Shown: positions 34,766 through 46,620 of the stretch, piece after piece | How positions within the stretch are numbered: position 1 is the stretch's first letter | Layout of the letters: each line of letters opens with the position of its first letter | Origin: Anastrepha obliqua | Taxonomy: Eukaryota > Arthropoda > Insecta > Diptera > Tephritidae | Assembly: GCF_027943255.1 (NCBI RefSeq) | Contig: NC_072896.1 | Location: forward strand, 60,778,501-60,842,500 | Direction: 5' to 3' | Length of the DNA: 64,000 bases | Position numbers and translations under genes: made by a program | The notes under the pieces: model-generated | Databases searched by the model: none | Seen by the model: only the letters and a program-made list of their open reading frames with translations | What the model was told of the DNA's origin: nothing

Positions 34766-36605
34766 TAAAGAGTGAAGACAAGGAGATTAGGTATAGAATA
34801 TGGGCATTTCATTGGTAATTTTGATAAAGTTTTCGATAAGATGTTGGCTAAATTTTCTCAACAGCTCGTCGAATATTGGCTTGCACTTTCGAAATAGTTT
34901 TAGACATATTGGTATACATATTTTCCTGCTAAACTAGGTAGAAAAAATAAAAAAAAATAAATCAACGGTATATTAGAACTCAATTTAACAGTTTTCTGGA
35001 TTCTTGAATCAGAATTCAGGATTGTTTTTATTTTTTGAACCGTTTGAAAAAATGTGTAATAATAACTGAAAAATCCGGATATTTATTTTTCTAGCCCTAT
35101 AATACTGTTAAGCTTGACTTATTATAATATAATATTTTTTTACGCCCAAATAAAAGACCTTTCTGAATAAGCAATCGATTGCTTTGATCCTCTAGAAAAT
35201 ACATAATTTGTCTGATATTGGAGGTTACTGACATTTCCAACCTATTACAAACAAAGTTACAATCATACTTCCATATATGTACGTATGTAAGTGGAATTCT
35301 CCTAAGGATGCACGTAATTGATATCAAATGAAATATGACTGAAAAAGATTGGAAACTGCAATGTCCAAACTAGGGCCGCCACTTACTAAAATATTTTTAT
35401 AAAATTTAGTGCTATTTTAGAACAAAGTATATTATAATATAAGGGTTTTCGCACCAATAAACAAACTGCCTTGTATATTGAAATAATATTATATAAATTC
35501 TACTAATAAAAAAATAAAAGTTTGAGTTTACCACTAATTTTGTATCAAATAAAATAAAAATCCATACATAGTTTTTTTTAATTTAAAATTACGAGTCCTA
35601 GACCGTGTCAAATCGAATTATTATACATTGGTCGCAGATTCACATAACTGCGGCGCGAGATAAAGACTTTTTCGAACAGCCTCTGCAAACCTGACAAAAT
35701 CTATGGGTTGTGCATGTAATGCTCCATGAAAGCGTACAAATTACAACGCTGTATGAACGACACATACAAATGGTGCTGAACTCAATACAGGCGCTCATAA
35801 TGGGACACCCAAAAGATATGTATGGATATACGAATTATGGTATAGGTGACTCTGCTTAATTCTAATTATAAAATTTAACTAAAAATCGAATACGTTTACT
35901 TATTAATCTTTCCTAAGCAAATGGTAATAAAGTTTGTTGTTGTCGACAAATAAAACTACTGATAACTTTTACGTTCGTTTCTGCAACGCAGGATTTTGGA
36001 AGCACTACACATGGTAGTATAAGTAAATACATATGTATATGTGGGAGCACCGCGGTAATAATGACAGCTGATGTTTAATTACTTTTTAGAAATAAAGACA
36101 AATACGAAAGTATAGTTTAAAAAATTAACATGATTAACCTATACTTACTTACTTTATAGCCTGTTTTGTTTAAATTTTACACCAAAAGTGGCAATAGTGT
36201 TCCTTAAGTATAATACTACTACAACAACATATCCAGCTCGAATATAAAGAAATAATGCCTAGAGTTGCGGTTACTTGAACCGCTAAGAAGTTTTAGTAAT
36301 AAAATTTGCCGGTTACTAAATTTCTGGTAACGAATCACACGTAAGCAGAGTCAACTGTAGGAAGATTTTCGAAATCCACAAAAGTGGCTGACTGTTTTCT
36401 TTGATTCATTCAGCAATGAGTGCAGGCAAAGGCAGTACCCTGGGACTAAATTACGCCGGAAAAGCACACGTTGAGTGTAGAGGATGGAACGTTTTGTCAA
36501 CATAAATTGATGAAGAAAATCAATCTCAGCACTTTCCTTCACCAACCACTTTCCTTGCTTAATGCCCTGGCGTCTCTTCTATTTCGTTCACACATTTATT
36601 GAAAC
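34766..36605. other. No gene recognised
   Basis: AT-rich, no supported feature. ORFs 35097-35327 and 36351-36545 (minus) have no recognisable family. Confidence 0.45.
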
Positions 36606-36607
36606 TA

Positions 36608-37528
36608 CTACTGTGTCCAAAAAATAAGGTGACATTGTATTTATTTTGAAAATTCTTTATTTATTCTTCCAAATCAATTTCATCCCCTTCAAAGTAATCC
36701 CCTCCCGACACAATGCACTTATGCCAACGTTTTTTCCAATTTTCGAAACACTGGTTGTAGTCACTTTCCGGGATGGCCTTCAGTTCCGTCTTCGTTGCGG
36801 CTTGAATCTCCTCTATCGTGTCAAAACGGTGTCCCCGGAGCGGTCTTTTGAGCCTGCTGAACAGCCAGAAGTCGCACGGTGTCAGATCAGGTGAATACGG
36901 TGGTTGCGGAACGATATGGGTTGAGTTTTTGATGAAATGATCACGAATTACGAGTCCAAAAAATTCAATGTTTTCGGTACCAGTCGAGATTTGACGCGCT
37001 TGAGGCCCAAAACATCCTTCAAAATGGTATTGACTGAGCCTTTCGATATGCCAACATCATCAGCAAGGTCTCTAATCGTTAATCGACGGTTTTTCAACAC
37101 CAAATCTTTGATTTGTTGGACGTGAGCTTCGTCAGTTGAGGTTGATGGTCGCCCAGGACGCTCTTCGTCTTCGACACGTTCACGACCGGCTTGGAACTCA
37201 CTATACCACTTGTAAACATTTTTTTTAGACATAGCCTCATCACCAAAGGCTTTCTGCACCATCCTCAACGTATCCGAAAATTGATTCCGCAAACAAAATT
37301 TAATGCAAATTCTTTGCTCAACAAATTTCGACATTGCAAAAAACGAGAAACTCACTTTTAGCAGCTCACAAAACGACGCGTATCTCAAACAGTAAATGAA
37401 TATTTCACATGAAATTTGACATAGATGTCACTCACAGTACTACCAACCTAAAAAAAAAAAGAATTCTCCTAATCCTTCAAAGCGCGCAGTTTAAAATCAA
37501 ATGTCACCTTATTTTTTGGACACAGTAG
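36608..37528 (-). mobile_element. mariner transposon with internal deletion, flanked by TA
   Basis: Inverted repeats start ctactgtgtccaaaaaataa on each side (36608 rightward, 37528 leftward). TA target duplications are at 36606-36607 and 37529-37530. At 921 bp it is about 350 bp shorter than a typical 1.3 kb mariner. Its right 159 bp are identical to bases 1-159, so the family has been mobile recently. Confidence 0.95.
36661..37334 (-). pseudogene. mariner transposase with deleted catalytic core
   Basis: From ATG at 37334: [17 protein letters not shown], the first [41 protein letters not shown], and the second [23 protein letters not shown], ending [13 protein letters not shown] with a stop at 36948. 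In another frame the C-terminus resumes [36 protein letters not shown], and ends EGDEIDLEE with a stop at 36661. The DD34D enzyme should be about 345 residues. The missing middle carries the first two catalytic Asp residues; the third (DFWLF) remains. An inactive derivative that could be mobilised only in trans. Confidence 0.93.
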
Positions 37529-37530
37529 TA

Positions 37531-39300
37531 TATGAGTGTATTTGGTTGCAGTATCTACTGCTGTCGTTCAGTTCATTCGACTACACACAAGGACAATACG
37601 ATATGAGCAAATCTAACAATTTGATTTGGGGTTGTGGGTCGGAGCATTAGAAAGTATGTCAAAGGCGAAGTAGTGAATAAAGGAAATATGACGAATAGTG
37701 GCAGCAGCTGTTAAATGATGTTAACTTGTAATAAAAACCGAAACAAGTGTTATTAAGTTTTCCATTTTCATCAGAGTTGATTAGGGGCTAGTCTACCTAC
37801 TTGATTTTCAAATCAATAGAACTTGCTCCTGAGTCCGAATTTTTAATTGTTCTTGACTTAAAGAAACTTTTCCCATTTTACATTGAAAAATGGATAAAAC
37901 TTTAAATCTGTAGGTATTATGAGCCATTGCAAAATGGTATACATAAATGTGAAAATTATTTTGGAGGTCTAAATATCCTTAAATCGTCCCTAGAAGTCCC
38001 TGAAAAAGTCGCTATGGCTTTCCACCTGCGGCCTTAAAGGGGTAATGTGAGTTCGCTCAACCGATGTGTTAACTCCGGGGTACATCAGTAACCAGCCGAC
38101 TTGGACCTGGCCAGGAAGTGTTCATTAGACGAAAGAATAGCCTGTGTTTTCCGGGATTGGTAAAGCGTAGGTCAGGCCTCAGAAAACTGGGGTATAAGCA
38201 TTCTCTCCGAGGGTTCACCCGTTTTTGATTGTTTCAGTGCGGCCCCTGCAGGCGATGCGCTGGTTAAATAAAAAGTATGGATAAAATTAAGGAAAAAAGG
38301 CAAAAAAAAGGCAAAAAAAAGGAAAAATAGCAGAACGCCATTAATGGTAGAGATTTAGAGCAGAGCCCTTTCGTACAAAAACCACGATTACTTCGCTCAC
38401 CACCACAAAAAGCGAATACGCCTGTTACGAGCGGTTCATCGCCAATCATAATGATATTATAGCCATTCTGAAGAACTTCAATAGCACCTAGCCAAAGGAG
38501 ATGCGAAAAAAAATGTTTAGGGTGCGATTAAAATATTCGTAGTCGAATCTATTGCCCATACATATAATTCTTATATCCAAATTCTGTAGCAAGCCTCTAA
38601 AGTTAACAAATTTAATACTAATACTTTTAATCAAAGTACATTCAAAAAAAATTTCAAAAATACATGTTTTTTAATAAAATATTGGTTTGAACTATAGGAA
38701 TATAAATTCTGCAATAAAATTAAAAAAAAGCGACATTTTTCTGAAAAACAAAGTTTATATTTCTAAAAATGATAATTTTTAATGCAATAAATGAAAAATA
38801 TATTTAAAAATATTTTTTTAGAATTTCGTTTGAAAATACCTCATTTTTTCACTTTCGATCAGGAATAAAAAAACCTGCTAGTCTTGCGCAATGAAAACTT
38901 TATCAGTATTATTATTAAATTGGAAGTTTTATTTATATTTATATTTCAAGTATTTAGTATATTGCTTGCTGTGATTCTCTTCCTTATACCTTGACTCGGG
39001 TATTCCAGAAATGTGTAGATATTGGTATTTTTATTGATTCGTGGAAACTCTGCTCGTTTGAGCCTATCTACAAATCGGGTAACCGAAATGCTGTTCGCAA
39101 CTACAGAACTGTTGTTAAGGAATGTACTACGAGTACACTATACAATGTACTACTTACCGACCCATTTTAAGTTTATTATTGACATGTTCAGGTGTTACAA
39201 TACACATATGTATATGTACTAAGAACTTAGTCTATCTACAAAAGATTTCCACATATTCCGATTGCTGGCTAGGAATTTTAATTCATTGAATGACTTTTTG
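37531..39300. other. No gene recognised; GC-richer block at 37990-38275
   Basis: 37990-38275 is clearly less AT-rich than its surroundings (for example ggacctggccaggaagtg) and may be a fragment of a transposon UTR, but nothing in it was recognised. 38500-39000 is very AT-rich. No coding sequence is supported. Confidence 0.45.
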
Positions 39301-39305
39301 GATTC

Positions 39306-39520
39306 CTAGTTAACGCATCTACGCCACGTCATTTTGGGACGCCCTCTGTTTCTAGTGCCTTGCGGGTTCCATTGTAAGGCTGAGTAGACTATTTCATCGG
39401 GTTGTTTTCGGAGGGTGTGCCCGATCCATTTGTACTTTCTGTGCATTATTTCCTTTTCAATAGGTTTTTGGTTCGTCAGTTGCCACAGGCGAGGGTTAGA
39501 TATAGTACGTGGCCACCAGT
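39306..39520 (-). mobile_element. LINE C-terminal fragment
   Basis: The minus strand reads HRKYKWIGHTLRKQPDEIVY, then SALQWNPQGTRNRGRPKMTW, a C-terminal signature of several LINE ORF2 proteins (after the RT thumb). It stops abruptly at about 39520, where a LINE fragment of opposite orientation begins. Confidence 0.75.
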
Positions 39521-39612
39521 TTAAGTTTGCTGACTGCCTAATGTTTGCAGATGATGTAAAACTTCTACTTGAAGTAAGTAAACCACCGGACAGCGATGAT
39601 CTACAGTCAGCA
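39521..39612 (+). mobile_element. Reverse transcriptase catalytic-motif fragment of another LINE
   Basis: The plus strand reads FADCLMFADDVKLLLEVSK and then PPDSDDLQSA, covering the FADD catalytic box of a Jockey/CR1-like reverse transcriptase. Only about 30 codons remain. It is in the opposite orientation to the adjoining LINE fragment. Confidence 0.7.
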
Positions 39613-39650
39613 ATGGTGTACAATAAACCATTTATGTCTCATTATATTAC

Positions 39651-39765
39651 GGCTGCTGCCGTAGCCGAATAGCTTGGTGCGTGATTACCATTCGGAATTC
39701 AGAGAGAACGTAGGTTCGAATCTCGGTGAAAGACCAAAATGAAGAAAATGTTTTTCTAATAGCCT
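39651..39765 (+). mobile_element. tRNA-derived SINE, tRNA-like head only
   Basis: ggctgctgccgtagccgaat, ggtgcgtgattaccattcgg, aggttcgaatctcgg (B box) and gaccaaaatgaagaaaatg match the head of the 34443 copy closely. The match ends after tctaatagc. Confidence 0.8.
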
Positions 39766-40379
39766 ATATAATTTTTCTATATTCATAAATTATTTTATAC
39801 TATAATGCCCGGTTGTACAATTTCAATATGAAGCTTTACCATTTCAAATTTTAAGAACCTAATAAACTTTAGATTGATAGGTGAAGCCGGGCCTACATCT
39901 TATGTGAATTATGCAGCCAAAAAAATTAACTGGAATTTGACTTTCGTTATCTGCTATTCTGAATTAAATTTATTAAATAATTTGCATCCCAAAAGAAATT
40001 TTTTTCAATGAACATTTTCGATTTATTTTATATCATTGCGAGATCTCATCCCCCTCATATTCTTGTGAATCCATATGAATAATAGGAAGCGAGATGCAAT
40101 TCTTATCGTTAAACCCAACATATCTGCACTAAAGACAAAATGGGTTGTATTGAAGATAAATGGAAAAATATGAGTACTTATAGTCAAAAAGAAAGAAAGA
40201 AGAGGACAGATTTACAAGTGAATATTTAAATCCGGTTTTCTAAATTTACCTCTCTGCGCTCATTGAAAGAAGACTAAATCACCCATTTTGCATCTAAATA
40301 TGCACACATCTGTGCATACACATATAAATATGATGCCGAACGAAACCCTTGGGATTCCGCATACAGGATAGTAACCAAA
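39766..40379. other. No gene recognised
   Basis: AT-rich, no supported feature. Confidence 0.4.
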
Positions 40380-42210
40380 AAGCTTAAGAGCAGCAAAATT
40401 GCAGCATCTATGAGCCCGTCTTTCATATCTAAAATTGTGGATATGCTCTTTCCGAAAAAGATACGTTTGGTGTCCTCAATCAACAACACCAAGTTAACCG
40501 AATTCGACTTCATTACAGAAGACGAAACACTAAGAGCTGCAAGCAGTTTAGTAGACTCAAAAGCTCCTGGACCGGGCGGAGGCCAAACAAATACTTCAAG
40601 CTAGCGATCATGTAACAAACCAAAAGTGTTAGCAACTTATTTAATAGCTACCTTTCGAAGAGCACCTTTTCGACAATTTGGAAACGCCAAAATTTAATGA
40701 TGCTTCCAAAACAAGGTAAATCAGCAGAGGAGCCGTCTAGCTACAGGGTAAGGTACTCAAACGAATTCTATCCGATAGACTAGATGCGTACGTAAATCAA
40801 AAGGAGGCCTGTCTAAAAATCAATTCGGATTTAGAAACGGGGCAGTCTCTTAGCAATCCAGCTCGCAACTAATGCCATCAGCGGTAGCCGTTGGCTAAGT
40901 GACACTAAAGAGTACTGCCTTATTATCATCCCAGACGTCAGGCATGCATTTAACTCGGCAAACTGGGCGAAAATCTTCGACGCCCTAGAGCGAATTGGGG
41001 TTCCCACGTACCTGAGCGAATTGGGGTCCCCACGTAACCTACGCAGTTACTTTGATGACCGAATTCTATGGTACGGTACATCAAAGGAATAAAAAAATGT
41101 TTGAAATAACGATTGGTGTTCCACAAGGCTCTGTTCTCGGCCCATTGCTGTGGAATATTATGTACGACGGTGTTCTCCGTGTTAGGATTCCAAACAGCTA
41201 AAAGTTTAGGCGATATTCGCAATCTTCAGCGTGCAATCTGGAATAGCACAAACCAATCTAGAATTAACGCATCAAAAGACCAAAACAGTCATTATATTCA
41301 GCCGAAAAAGCCAGAAGGGTCTCCTTTACAATCGGCGACTTCATCATATCGACCGTTCTCGCAATCACTTCCTTGGGAGTAATGATGGATAAAAGTCTAT
41401 CTTTCAAAGCACACCTCGAGTATTCCAACAAAAAAGCATCCACCACTACGACGGTGCTGTCGAGGTGATGTTAAACGTACATGAACCAAAACAAAATCGC
41501 CGTCAGCTAATGTTGTGAAAACCAAATTTTGGTTATGGTGCAACAAATTGGGCGTACAAAACGCATCACGTATCATACTTTCGAGGTCTACAGCCAACCT
41601 ACCGGTTCTGCGCACTATGAGTAGGTAGCACATTTAAAACGGTGTCCGACGATGCAGCCTTAGTAATATCTGGCATGTACCCGCTAGACATATTAGCAAT
41701 GGGAGCTGCCCTAATAGCAAGAACACAGAGGCCTAAAAGCTCATCTACTCGTGTGACGCTACGAGAAAATTGCATCGATGAGTGGCAAACAAGGTGCGAT
41801 AGATCTGCAAAAAGACGTTGTACGCAAAAATGCATGCCCAAACTAAACCTTTGGGTAAGGAGGCCATATAGAGAAGTAGAGTTTTTACCTAATACAGTTT
41901 TTGAGTGGGCATGGATTATTCAAAGCATATTTATACAGGTTTAAACATGACGACAGTCCTTATTGCGACTACTGCGACGAAAACGCTTTAGAAGACATTC
42001 ACCATTCTGCACATGCTCGCGCTTCCGTTCTTCCATATGCTGCGCTCGATGGAAAAGTGGAATGTGGCATGCAACTTAGTAGCCGAGATTATGAAAGAGA
42101 TGTGGAGTCTGGAAAGACTCCGACACAGCAGCGGAGGCTAATCGTCTTCCCTCTCCGCGAAGTAATACTTGGCGGTAGTCCAGCGACGAGAGGTAATAGA
42201 AGAAAATAGC
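40380..42210 (+). mobile_element. R1-clade-like LINE, degenerate ORF2 from RT to C-terminal zinc finger
   Basis: The plus strand, in several frames, reads DMLFPKKIRLVSSINN and EFDFITEDETLRAASSLVDS, then KAPGPGG (RT entry, about 40430-40590). It continues with KNQFGFRNGAVS (40810-40850) and the RT box FEITIGVPQGSVLGPLLWN, then IMYDGVLRV (41100-41190). Further on come SGMYPLDILAMGAALIA and WQTRCDRSAKRR (41670-41830), then the C-terminal zinc-finger-like YCDYCDENALEDIHHSAHAR (41955-42020), ending near TRGNRRK (42209). GVPQGSVLGPLLW with the C-terminal CCHC is typical of R1-type elements. Multiple frameshifts, and a partly duplicated segment near 40995-41040, mark it as dead. Confidence 0.85.
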
Positions 42211-43470
42211 CCGGTTTCAGAAGACCACTTGAGGGTAGCGCGCTACCACAAGGCCTATGAAAAAAAACACATTCATATAAATATATAATCGTAACTGCAA
42301 ACCATATGCATGGGTAATACAATTCACACAGAACTGAATTCTCGCCAGGTAAAATGATAGGTCTCATTTTGAACAGTCGTTTGCTTTATTGCTATAACTT
42401 TTATGTAAGACTTCGTTGGGTATAAATATTGAAGAACCAGCAGCGAATGGAAACGAGTATTCGTGTGAGTGAAGAACACTTTAAACGGACTTTTCCCTGT
42501 ATCAAAAGGATTTACAGTAATAATGCAAAAAGGAGAAAGCCAAGTGGTTAAGTTGAAAAGCGTTTCTTCAAAAGGATGACAAAAGCAAACTAAAAACACG
42601 ACCACGACAACAATTGCCACCACCGGCTACATTGCTATCCAATGCGCTGTTTCATTCGCTGATCCTGCTATATGGCACGTCCGTATAAAGGGATTAAACG
42701 CTGATTGTGCGTTTGCGTTGTCTGGCGATGACATCCGCTTGCAGTGAGCAGACCTACTACATATATATGTATGTATGTATGTAATACATTCGATATCTCC
42801 TCTTCAAGTACACATTTTTAGTTACTTTTTCTATTTTTTAATACTTTTGGTATGCTATTGCGTGCATTCCTATCTGAATAAGTTTGCATGTATGTCAATG
42901 ACTGGTTAATACGTTTTTTCAGGGAAGCCAAATGAAAAGGATAGAATGCAGTCTCCCATTCCCATGCGTGGAAGAATACAAGTAGAATCTGGATAATGCG
43001 AAGTTTACGTATGAACATATCGGAGTAGCTGCAACTAAAAGCATATATATAAATACAGGAAGGTGTAGTTCCCAGACCTTTCCGCTAACCAAATTTCGGA
43101 AACTAGAATTCAACACCTAAAACCAACCACGAATTGAAACCTTAGCTAATGTTAATTAAATATGTTTCCTACTCTTTAGATATACTGATTTAGGTATAAT
43201 GTAACCATCAGATTTAATTAAATTATTTTTTTATGATTAGAAATGATGCATTGATCAATTTATACACTTCCACATTTAGAATTTCTTCTATTCTTCCTAC
43301 AACATTTTAATAGAATTTTATATACTTATGTCTATTGTAATCTTGTATATTTTTAGTTTAAAACTAATTAATTAGTTTAAAACTAAACTGCTAATTTATT
43401 CACTTTGCATGCACGTGATTTTGGAGAATTTTACACATCAAAGTAAAAGGCCTTTCAAAAGACGCGTATA
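42211..43470. other. No gene recognised
   Basis: A TATG microsatellite at 42760-42785. No supported coding sequence. Confidence 0.45.
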
Positions 43471-43915
43471 CATGTTGTTTTAAAATAAAACACTTAAAAA
43501 GTTACATAATTTCAGGTTTCTCTATTTTTGTTCAAAATACGACTCTTAGCAATTATTTGTCAATAATTACATTATTTAAAAGTCCACCATGAGCGCAAGT
43601 AAAATCCGCCATAATGTCGATTCGTGAATGCCTAACCGCTGATTACGTCCAGATATCGATGTTGAAAGTTCTTCAGCAACACTTTGCGCTACAGCAGCAA
43701 TATTCTCAACAGAACGTCCGGTTTTTGGTCTGCGAGACGCTATTCCATCCCCAACAGAACCAGTTTCTTAAAATTTGTTTACCAACCTTTCAATTGTCGA
43801 GTCATTCGGTCGATTATTCTCACCAAAAAAATCACGAATTTAGCGATGTATTGTTCTTAAAGATCGACTATTTTCATAACAAGTTGCAATAATTTCAACG
43901 CCTAGCTATCCATTG
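43471..43915 (-). pseudogene. Transposase N-terminal relic (FGxNNRP type)
   Basis: The minus strand reads EIIATCYENSRSLRTIHR, FFGENNRPNDSTIERLVNKF, ETGSVGDG, RPKTGRSVENIAAVAQSVAE, then ELSTSISGRNQRLGIHEST, then LWRIL. This is the DNA-binding half of a Tc1/mariner-superfamily transposase widespread in insects. It is broken by at least two stops or frameshifts. The catalytic half is absent and the sequence after it (43471-43560) is shared with 22670-22755. Confidence 0.8.
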
Positions 43916-44949
43916 TTAAGGTTGTACACCTGTCTACTAGACAAATGTTAAAAAATTTCTTCATTCTTTTGAAATATTTTTTTTTCGGTATTTTTAGTTT
44001 CGCCTGTTTCTATTTTCGTATAGCGTACTGGACCCAATTGAACATTGAACGTATATATGGCCAAGTAAATATTTGTAGACATATTTCCCAGCATACGAAG
44101 AAAAACATGTACTATTTCTTCAGCCAATCGTAGTAGTGTACCGCAAAGCGAAGGTGCAAAATCTCTGCCTTCAACTGATGTCAACTGACATCAACAACAG
44201 CGTTGGAGTACAAGATAGCGGAGGCAGAGGTACGCATCGCCTGCCTTCACACCAGGGCAGCTCGCTTTGCCCTTTTGCCCTTCAAACAAACGCTCTTTTA
44301 ATTTTCCAGTTCATTTTTCAGTGTGGAAACAATAATATATAAAAGAGAGAAAACAGCTGGGGTTAAGAGTATAGGGGGTCTGTAAAGCGTTAGAAACCTG
44401 TAAGAATTTCATAATGCAGAATGGATTATAATAGAATTCATGCGCTTGAGTTGATGCATTTAGGGGCGCCAAAAACATACAAACACGTACATAAATATTT
44501 GTATGTATGTATATGTTGAGAACGCATATGATTTTTGTGATATGAACTCATCGTATATTTACAAACATCCGATTTTGCTCTCTTGGTGGGTTTTATTTTT
44601 TTGGCGAACGATGTTTTCTCCAATTACATACGTTTTTTTATAACAATTTTCTGTTGTGTTATTTCTTCTACATTGTCCCATAAACTCGTTTAAGGTTTTT
44701 TGTTCATGAACAAGTGTCAGGCTTTCTCATTGAAATGTTGGATAAATTCAGAGCTTGATTTGGCAGTTATCTGAATTAGATAATGTTTTTGCAAATAGGA
44801 TTTCAGAATCGTATTTAATGAAGAAAATATGGCCTTGTTTGAGTCAGTAATGGTTGATATTATCAATTTCACAAACAAATATTTCACCAAATTCTTAAAT
44901 ATATTGGGTATGCTGAAGCCTGAACCAACTTATCTTATCATTTGTTGTG
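43916..44949. other. No gene recognised
   Basis: No supported feature. ORFs at 43945-44184 have no recognisable family. Confidence 0.4.
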
Positions 44950-46620
44950 GAATAAAAGTAAGAGGTGGAAATTCGCCGAAGTTACCATGACACCTAAGCC
45001 TGATAAATAACCCAACGATGGTCCCTTTTACAGGGACTGTTATAAGTAATGTCGAAGCTTTTGAAAAAATACTTTTAAAACTTCCACAGGCAGTCGTTGA
45101 AAAAAAACGCTTGACTCCCATTCACCAATTTGGTTTCAGAAAATATCATTCAACGTTCGATTAAATACACAGAGTCGTAAGCACCACTGATAGCGCTGCG
45201 GAAAAGAAAAGAGTATGTTCAGCCGAATTTCTTAATGTATGGCAAGCATTTGACCGAGTATGGCACGAACTGCTCCTCCAAAAGCTCAAGTCTTGTTGCC
45301 AATACAAAGCTGCGAGGTGCTCTCGTCATATCTTAGTGATAGATACTTTTGCGTAAATGAAAAAAAAAGGAAAAGCATGTTCGTCTCTAAAAAATATAAA
45401 CGCATTTGCGCATGACACTGCTATACTTGCAGTCGATAACACTGTCGAAATGGCAAGGAATAAGCTACAAGGAGCTGTTAACCTCATTGCTACATGGGCT
45501 AAAAAAGGAGAATAAAGCCAAACAAAAAGAAGTCAGCACATATAGATATTTTTCTATGAAACGCTACTTTCAAGTCAATCACATTGATGCGATGATAATC
45601 CCATACGTCGATGAGGCCAAATATCTGGGCATATCACTTGATGCCAAACTGCGGAAATATCATGTAAACAAAAAAGAGAAGAGCTTGACTTGAAATTAAA
45701 TAAACTATATTATCTCCTTGGTAAACGCTCAACGTTGTCAATCCCGGTTTGGATTTACGGTATATAATTTATCGCCAAAAGTACATTACCTCTATCCAAC
45801 GTCTACATATACAGGGTTTTTTAGTAGGTGCGCTTCAACTTTTTTCCGATAGGGAGGGCGAACGACGCAATATTTTTTATTTTTCGCTTGTCATTTGTAA
45901 ACTTCATTAGTATACATTTCATCATGGAACGCTGCACACTTGAGCAACGATTGCAAATCGTGCAAATTTTTTATGAAAATAATCGTTCTGTTGCTGCTAC
46001 TTTAAGAGCATTACGGCCATTTTACGGTCCATTTAACAAGCCGTCCCGTTTTGGGGTTATGTGAAGTCATTGGTCTACAGTAACAAGCCGGCGACGATTT
46101 GTGACCTCAGAGCCAATATTGAACGCGAAATTGCTGGAATTTCGGCCGATTTACGCAAAAGAGTGGTCGAAAATTGTGTTCAACGATTGGACTTCGTAAA
46201 ACGTGCACGCGGTGGTCATGCAAAAGAAATCGAATTTCATACTTAAATGTATATGTTCAAACTTGATAATAAAAAAAAAATTAGTTAAAAAAGTCAAACC
46301 GTTTGTGTGTTATTCAAAAAAGTTCAAAAGTTGAAGCGCTCTTATTGAAAACCCCTATAAAACAAAATCCTGTGGAGCATAGTAAACGCGCCATACTACA
46401 TAAGGCATTCTTTATGATATTGCCATACCAACTGTGACTAATGTAACGAAGCAATTTGCCATAGCTCACAAACAGCGACTAGCGAATCATGTCAACGACA
46501 ACTTACTTCGACTGAATTCTTCTCGAAGACTATTAAAACGCACAACGCAAGCAGACCTTATCGAGAACGAATAGCGAGTATATTATAAAATGCTTCTTAA
46601 AACAAGTTAAATCATCAAAT
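44950..46620 (+). mobile_element. Jockey-like LINE, degenerate, split by a Tc1/mariner-type insertion
   Basis: The plus strand reads TMTPKPDK, VMSKLLKKYF, RLTPIHQFGFRKYHSTFD and KKRVCSAEFLNVWQAFDRVW (RT motif A, with Asp to Asn at one site), then HELLLQKLKS. Next come NAFAHDTAILAVDNTVE (the FADD box, changed to FAHD) and LQGAVNLIATWAKKGE to 45510. The thumb continues to about 45805 (ITSIQRLHIQ). After the inserted element it resumes at about 46360 with KILWSIVNAPYY and ends IPTVTNVTKQFAIAHKQRLA, then NHVNDNLLRLNSSRRLLKR near 46580. The order and wording fit the Jockey clade. Not functional. Confidence 0.8.
45812..46357 (+). mobile_element. Deleted Tc1/mariner-type element inside the Jockey-like LINE
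   Basis: Inverted ends of about 33 bp: cagggttttttagtaggtgc on the left, and the reverse complement aggggttttcaataagagcg on the right, both continuing gcttcaacttt. TA flanks both sides. Remnant transposase reads MERCTLEQRLQIVQIFYENN, RALRPFYGPFNKPSR (HTH start), a jump, then a C-terminal part VVENCVQRLDFVKRARGGHA, then KEIEFHT with a stop at 46244-46246. The whole catalytic centre is missing. Insertion separates Jockey residues QRLH and KILW. Confidence 0.88.
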
